Origin: CAZXWN01 sp964644695 [NCBI: uncultured bacterium]
Lineage (GTDB): Bacteria > UBP4 > UBA4092
Length of the DNA: 39,495 nt
Direction of reading: 5' to 3'
NCBI GenBank assembly: GCA_964644695.1
Contig: CAZXWN010000008.1
Location: 4,389 to 43,883, forward strand
Positions 35,721 to 39,495 of this stretch are shown here, in pieces (the first letter of the stretch is position 1; each line of letters starts with the position of its first letter). The notes below the pieces were generated by a model. That model had not been told where the DNA came from. It saw only the letters and a program-made list of their open reading frames with translations, and made no database searches. The position numbers and the translations under genes are program-made.

Positions 35721-36488
35721 TTATTCGCTGTAAATTTCCCAATTATTTAAGGCAGCGGGGAAATCATCTGTTGAACGGGGCATAATCTGATAACCCGTGT
35801 TGTACGGTGAAGAACTGTCATACTGTGTGACAATACCAATCACATCAAAAGTACCTACTGGAGCAGTTGTCCCATCAATATTTGATTCTTTATCTATACG
35901 CATGACCATGGTATTTGTACCATCAGTAATGGTAATGTTGGCATCTTTGTTAATTAATGGCCAGGCGGCACTGGTGGAATCAATACTCACATTGTTGATT
36001 CTGACTAAAGAACCTTCATATCTTTCACCACCAGAGGCTAAGGTCTGGTCAAAAGCGGTCAACTGAGAAATAGTAACCACCGTTGTTTGAAAACCAAAGC
36101 TTCCGGGAGTTCCAACAAAGTTACTGGCCACATTGGTGGTGTCAATAACCAGTTCGGCTAAACCATTGTAATTTAACATGGTCCCTCTGACGGTCAGTTT
36201 TCCACCCACAGCAGGAATCTGAGTAGAGGCCTGAGACATTAATTTGGCTCCATCAATACAAATACCATAATTGGTATTTGGATCAACGATATAGACTGTA
36301 ATACGGCCGGTATCAAAACTAAAACTTGTCAGACACACACCTTCAATAGTCACAGTGGAAGTTCCAAAAGTTAAAGCACCGTTGGCATCAACGGCCTTCA
36401 GAGTGGCATCAATCGGGGTAACACTCCCAGCAAAAGCAGCTGAGGCAAGAACAATAAGTGCCAGAACAGATACTATCATTTTTTTCAC
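35721..36488 (-). CDS. Secreted OB-fold-like protein
   Basis: This is a 255-residue exported protein. The signal peptide (KKMIVSVLALIVLASAAFA) is almost the same as in the next gene. The mature part seems to be two OB-fold-like beta domains ('VTIEGVCLTSFSFDTGRITVYIVDP' region, then 'GTFDVIGIVTQYDSS', ending 'QIMPRSTDDF'). Endings of that type are common in OB domains of extracellular nucleases and surface proteins. A nucleic acid or glycan binding role is possible but not shown. The tail is 'LNNWEIYSE', close to 'VREWEIYTK' of the neighbour. The start is a GTG with AAGGAG upstream. Confidence 0.65.
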   Translation of the reverse strand: MKKMIVSVLALIVLASAAFAGSVTPIDATLKAVDANGALTFGTSTVTIEGVCLTSFSFDTGRITVYIVDPNTNYGICIDGAKLMSQASTQIPAVGGKLTVRGTMLNYNGLAELVIDTTNVASNFVGTPGSFGFQTTVVTISQLTAFDQTLASGGERYEGSLVRINNVSIDSTSAAWPLINKDANITITDGTNTMVMRIDKESNIDGTTAPVGTFDVIGIVTQYDSSSPYNTGYQIMPRSTDDFPAALNNWEIYSE

Positions 36489-36598
36489 GATCTATATCTC
36501 CTTTTATATTTTTAATAAATTTTAGTACAAAACCATTTTAACTGACGGAAAAAACATCCTTATTACAGATAGCTTTCCAATCCGTTAAAAGTGTTTGG

Positions 36599-36627
36599 AA
36601 GAGAAAGACCCGCATTGGGTCTCTCTC
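36599..36627 (-). terminator. Probable terminator after the pseudopilin gene
   Basis: An 11-bp stem (gagaaagaccc / gggtctctctc, one G-U pair in the minus-strand RNA) lies about 40 bases after the pseudopilin stop. The T tract behind it is weak, so efficiency is doubtful. Confidence 0.5.
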
Positions 36628-36665
36628 GTCCCACACTAAACTTAATTTACAAAGAAATATTCGGT

Positions 36666-37313
36666 TTAATTAGATGCTCCGAAACCATCAGAACCTCTCC
36701 AAATATTCCCGTTGGAAACGGTTCCATTTGTCGGGTCATAACAATTGCTTAAACCAAAATTATACATTCCCATTAGATTACCTTTGGGTCCAACAGAAGC
36801 CACATACCAATAAAGATTAGGATTTGCTCCATTTCCTGACTGATTGGGCCCATAGAATGCTGCCCAAGTACCATTATCACCAGGATAATTTGATGGAACA
36901 CTGATATACCACCAATCATCAACTCCATTATTCTTGATGTATCCTGGCTTGATATACATCAATGGAGCCCAACCTACAGACCCTCCATAAGTCTGGAAGG
37001 GATCCTGCGGCCAACTGGTCAGGTAGGCAATCGGTGTCGTTAATGAATTAGGAATATGCCAATTTAATTTTCCTAATGCTTCACCAGATGCGGTCGTCGT
37101 ATATCGAGTGGCAATGGGATATTCATTATTATCCACATAATAAGATTCCAACCCTGTCACTGTAGTACGAAGTCCAGCTTTAACACGGGCAACCTTTGCT
37201 CTCACCTGAGCGGCCAGGAAGTTCGGAATAGCGATAGCCGCCAGAATTGCAATAATAGCCACAACGATCAATAATTCAATTAAAGTAAAACCTTTACGCT
37301 GAGTTTTTAACAT
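36666..37313 (-). CDS. Type II secretion / type IV pilus pseudopilin
   Basis: This 215-residue prepilin-like protein has a short positive leader, the prepilin peptidase site at RKG-FTLIELLIVVAI, and the long hydrophobic helix that follows. The processed protein would insert in the inner membrane and assemble into a pilus or pseudopilus. The globular part starts 'RAKVARVKAGLRTTVTGLESYY', a conserved helix of GspG/PulG-like proteins from deep-branching uncultured phyla. The C-terminal part with many Gly, Trp and Asn has no named domain. An excellent Shine-Dalgarno (gggaggtg) precedes the ATG. No other secretion-machine gene is nearby, so it is one of the orphan pseudopilins common in such genomes. 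Confidence 0.9.
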   Translation of the reverse strand: MLKTQRKGFTLIELLIVVAIIAILAAIAIPNFLAAQVRAKVARVKAGLRTTVTGLESYYVDNNEYPIATRYTTTASGEALGKLNWHIPNSLTTPIAYLTSWPQDPFQTYGGSVGWAPLMYIKPGYIKNNGVDDWWYISVPSNYPGDNGTWAAFYGPNQSGNGANPNLYWYVASVGPKGNLMGMYNFGLSNCYDPTNGTVSNGNIWRGSDGFGASN

Positions 37314-37494
37314 AAAGTTGTGTCACCTCCCTTTCATCAACCCAAACAATTTTTCAAATTCTAGGTGTACTATACATTCTTGTCAAGATACATTTTCATA
37401 AAAACGAAACATTTATATTATACCATTGACTAATCCCAGAAATGTGAATGTTTAGTTAATAAAGATTAGCCATACAAAACCGGGGGAACCTCCC

Positions 37495-38625
37495 ATGGAA
37501 TGTGCTAAAATTCCCTCAACGGGTGTAAACATCTCCCGACTCAAAATCATGCCACTAAATCCAGACCAAATCACTGCCCATAAAGCACTTAAAACGGCTG
37601 AATTACGGGAAATGACCGAGATATCCAAGACCCGGCCAACAACATTATTTATTGAGACGACCAGCCGGTGTAACATCGACTGTATCATGTGTTGGCGGCA
37701 GGGAGATAACCCCAATGCCATGGGAGATATGTCCCTGGAAACCTTCCATAAACTCCTTCCTTTACTGGATTATGCCCAGACTGTTGTCATGCAGGGATCC
37801 GGTGAACCTTTTGTGAATCCCCATTTCCCGGAAATGTTGAAGCTGGCTGGACAGCGTTGTGACGGGATATGTTTTGCGACCAATGGCACCATCATGCCCC
37901 AGAAATATGCGGATTTACTGGTAGATTGCCGGGTCAATACCGTGATGGTGTCCATGGATGCCGGTTCTGCGCCGGTGTATGAGAAAATCCGGCGAAAATC
38001 CAAATGGTCTCACATCATGGAAAACCTCGAGAGACTGGTAGAAACCCGAAGGAAAAAGGGTTCTGACCGGCCCAACATGACCTTTGAGTTCGTTCTCATG
38101 CGGTCAAATATTGAAGATTTAGAGAATTTCCTTCATACTGCTCACCGATTAGAGGTAAAACATGTCGGGATCCGTCATCTCTGGATATTTGATGAGACGA
38201 ACCGGGAAGAAACCATGTTTCTTTATCCGGACCTGATGGAAGAATGGTTCCAACGGGCAGAATCTCTGGGAAAAGAGTTAGGTATCCATGTTGATTTACC
38301 CTCCCGAACCCCGATTAAGTTTGCTGAAGATTATCTTTTAGAACGGTTCGGAGACCCCAGGTTACTGGAACTGGCCAAACAGGCCCGATTTATTCCCGGC
38401 CCCGGTAAGGTCTGTTATGAACCCTGGAACAATTTCTGGGTCACCTGGCAGGGAACAGTATATCCCTGTTGCCAGTCAAACAGGGTCATGGGGAATGTGA
38501 ATGATGCCGACTTTATGGAAATCTGGAACGGCCTGGTTTATCGGTGGTTCCGCCGTAAACTCAAAGCCCATGATTATCCCAGCGAATGTTCAGGATGCCG
38601 AATGTTACGAGACCCGCTCCCGTGA
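37495..38625 (+). CDS. Radical SAM / SPASM-domain protein
   Basis: This 376-residue radical S-adenosylmethionine enzyme has the iron-sulfur motif CNIDCIMC near residues 59-66, followed by the usual 'GSGEPFVNPHF' (SAM binding) and 'FATNGTIM' strands. A C-terminal SPASM-type region has 'CYEPWNNFWVTWQGTVYPCC' and 'CSGC', ligands for an auxiliary cluster. Such enzymes modify peptides or small molecules. No precursor peptide gene is visible nearby, and the substrate is unknown. The start is uncertain: GGGGGA lies upstream of the first ATG, but a later ATG is possible. Its stop overlaps a possible GTG start of the next gene. Confidence 0.85.
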   Translation: MECAKIPSTGVNISRLKIMPLNPDQITAHKALKTAELREMTEISKTRPTTLFIETTSRCNIDCIMCWRQGDNPNAMGDMSLETFHKLLPLLDYAQTVVMQGSGEPFVNPHFPEMLKLAGQRCDGICFATNGTIMPQKYADLLVDCRVNTVMVSMDAGSAPVYEKIRRKSKWSHIMENLERLVETRRKKGSDRPNMTFEFVLMRSNIEDLENFLHTAHRLEVKHVGIRHLWIFDETNREETMFLYPDLMEEWFQRAESLGKELGIHVDLPSRTPIKFAEDYLLERFGDPRLLELAKQARFIPGPGKVCYEPWNNFWVTWQGTVYPCCQSNRVMGNVNDADFMEIWNGLVYRWFRRKLKAHDYPSECSGCRMLRDPLP

Positions 38626-39371
38626 ATGATCCAAACGATATTCGAGTCGCCGGTCACCGGGGATATCGAAAAGCCTTCCCTGAAAACACCCTCCTGTCTT
38701 TCCAGAAAGCCCTTGAAATCGGCGTGGACATGATAGAGTTCGACCTTCACCTGTCGAAGGACGGACATCTGGTCATTATCCATGATGACCTTCTGGACCG
38801 GACCACCAATGGATCGGGCCCGGTGAAAGACTTGACTCTGTCTGAACTGCAATCCCTGGATGCCGGGTCATGGATGGGACCGGAATTCAAAGGCCTGACC
38901 ATCCCCACTCTGGACGAATTACTGGAGACCGTTCACAGTCAACCCGATTTATTGTTTAATGTCGAAATCAAATCCAAAACTCATGAGACTGTGGACAAGA
39001 CCATCCATACCCTGAAACACTTTAATGTCATTGACCGGTGTGTTATTGCCTGTTTCGATGCCCGTATCCTTCATTATGTCCATGACCATTGGGGGTTACG
39101 GTGTCAGGGATTCCCGGAGACTCATCTCCAAAACTATATCGAGGGACCGGAAGGGACTTTTTCTAAACTATATAGTGTCGGTATTGAAAAAAGCATCCTG
39201 ACTCCCGAACGGGTGAAACACTTCCAAACCCTGAATATCCTCCCCTGGGGTTATGTCATCGACACCACTCTGGATGCCCAGAAATGTCTGGACCTCGGAG
39301 TGACCCTCGTCACCTGTGATGACCCTGTCCCTGCCCTGAATCTCTACCGGTCCCTCGGTGTCCACCCCTGA
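38622..39371 (+). CDS. Glycerophosphodiester phosphodiesterase
   Basis: This cytoplasmic-type GDPD cleaves glycerophosphodiesters to glycerol 3-phosphate and an alcohol. The core motifs are complete: 'GHRGYRKAFPENTL' (catalytic His and Arg, and Glu ligand), 'MIEFDLHLSKDG' (Glu and Asp ligands), 'IIHDDLLDRTTNG' (second catalytic His), 'NVEIKSK' mid-protein, and a final 'WGYVID' plus 'VTCDDP'. I prefer GTG at 38622, which gives a 4-base GTGA overlap with the radical SAM stop and about 249 residues. An ATG at 38586 would overlap that gene by 40 bases. No signal peptide either way. It is probably co-expressed with the radical SAM gene. A functional link between them is not evident. Confidence 0.88.
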   Translation: MNDPNDIRVAGHRGYRKAFPENTLLSFQKALEIGVDMIEFDLHLSKDGHLVIIHDDLLDRTTNGSGPVKDLTLSELQSLDAGSWMGPEFKGLTIPTLDELLETVHSQPDLLFNVEIKSKTHETVDKTIHTLKHFNVIDRCVIACFDARILHYVHDHWGLRCQGFPETHLQNYIEGPEGTFSKLYSVGIEKSILTPERVKHFQTLNILPWGYVIDTTLDAQKCLDLGVTLVTCDDPVPALNLYRSLGVHP

Positions 39372-39391
39372 AAAGTCTATCGTCTGATTTA

Positions 39392-39495
39392 ATGATCAAA
39401 AAAACATGCTCTCCGGATGCCAGCCGTAAAATCATCCTCTCATATTTCCATGATCCTAAGTGTCCACCGAATTGCCCCAGAAACAACACCCCTGA
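39392..39495 (+). CDS. Possible start of a gene cut by the window edge
   Basis: An ATG at 39392 opens a frame that stays open to the last base (34 codons). It begins MIKKTCSPDASRK and contains a CPPNCP-like cysteine pair. No Shine-Dalgarno is visible, and the fragment is too short to identify. It may be chance. Confidence 0.3.
   Translation, partial: MIKKTCSPDASRKIILSYFHDPKCPPNCPRNNTP

Noticed and set aside
34783-35742. A longer 319-residue reading of the third YTLRDIDD protein
   Set aside because: The extra 81 codons run through the ribosome site and the upstream gene's terminator. The GTG at 35499 gives a proper signal peptide and matches the neighbour's start.

Overview
The window joins two regions of different character. 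Bases 1 to about 17,330 are visibly AT-rich and hold a defence-type accessory island. Bases 17,366 to the end have a more even composition and look like ordinary chromosome. The core part suggests an uncultured Gram-negative bacterium. It has a type II secretion/type IV pseudopilin with a strong N-terminal prepilin signature, many short secreted proteins ending in recurring C-terminal tails, an SBBP beta-propeller, a CHASE-PAS-GGDEF protein and a GmhB-like heptose phosphatase. Such a set is typical of phyla like Sumerlaeota, Lentisphaerota or Omnitrophota. This placement is inference; no rRNA or marker gene is present.

Island, left to right: a small DUF4116 protein; a TIR-like/Sll1717-type P-loop ATPase fusion; a 1.7 kb tract without a gene; a two-gene overlapping unit of a cysteine-motif/alpha-helical-repeat protein and a PD-(D/E)XK nuclease; a convergent unknown 701-residue gene with a zinc-ribbon-like tail; a tRNA-Thr-like relic next to a terminator hairpin; then a tightly overlapped minus-strand operon of a TerB-N/TerB/TerB-C membrane protein, a BrxD-type ATPase (DUF2791) and a large Lhr/BrxHI-like helicase. 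By eye, the gene-free tract at about 4284-4680 is collinear with 11011-11430. It therefore appears to hold a decayed second copy of the junction between the 701-residue gene, the tRNA relic and the helicase end.

Core, left to right: alpha/beta hydrolase; seven-bladed SBBP propeller; CHASE-PAS3-GGDEF diguanylate cyclase with its own sigma70-type promoter; a six-hairpin-glycosidase-like enzyme; two secreted paralogues with matching terminators, separated by a DUF1330 gene; gmhB with an almost leaderless promoter. Next comes a metal-response operon headed by an apparent NiCo riboswitch. It contains a P2-like ATPase with PEEFP and ELIIDP motifs, an M48 metalloprotease, a DUF4405 membrane protein and a zinc-ribbon protein with a His/Asp-rich tail. 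A bidirectional terminator separates it from a minus-strand pair (secreted hydrolase, membrane protein). Two secreted-protein genes that share ends but not middles follow, then a pseudopilin, a radical SAM/SPASM enzyme overlapping a glycerophosphodiester phosphodiesterase, and a possible truncated gene at the edge.

The best candidates for something new are the composite island (TerB-BrxD-helicase plus helical-repeat protein, PD-(D/E)XK nuclease and the 701-residue protein, with its decayed duplicate) and the NiCo-riboswitch operon, which assigns a likely Ni/Co role to an orphan P-type ATPase subfamily and three unexpected companions. All repeat, alignment and motif statements were made by eye.
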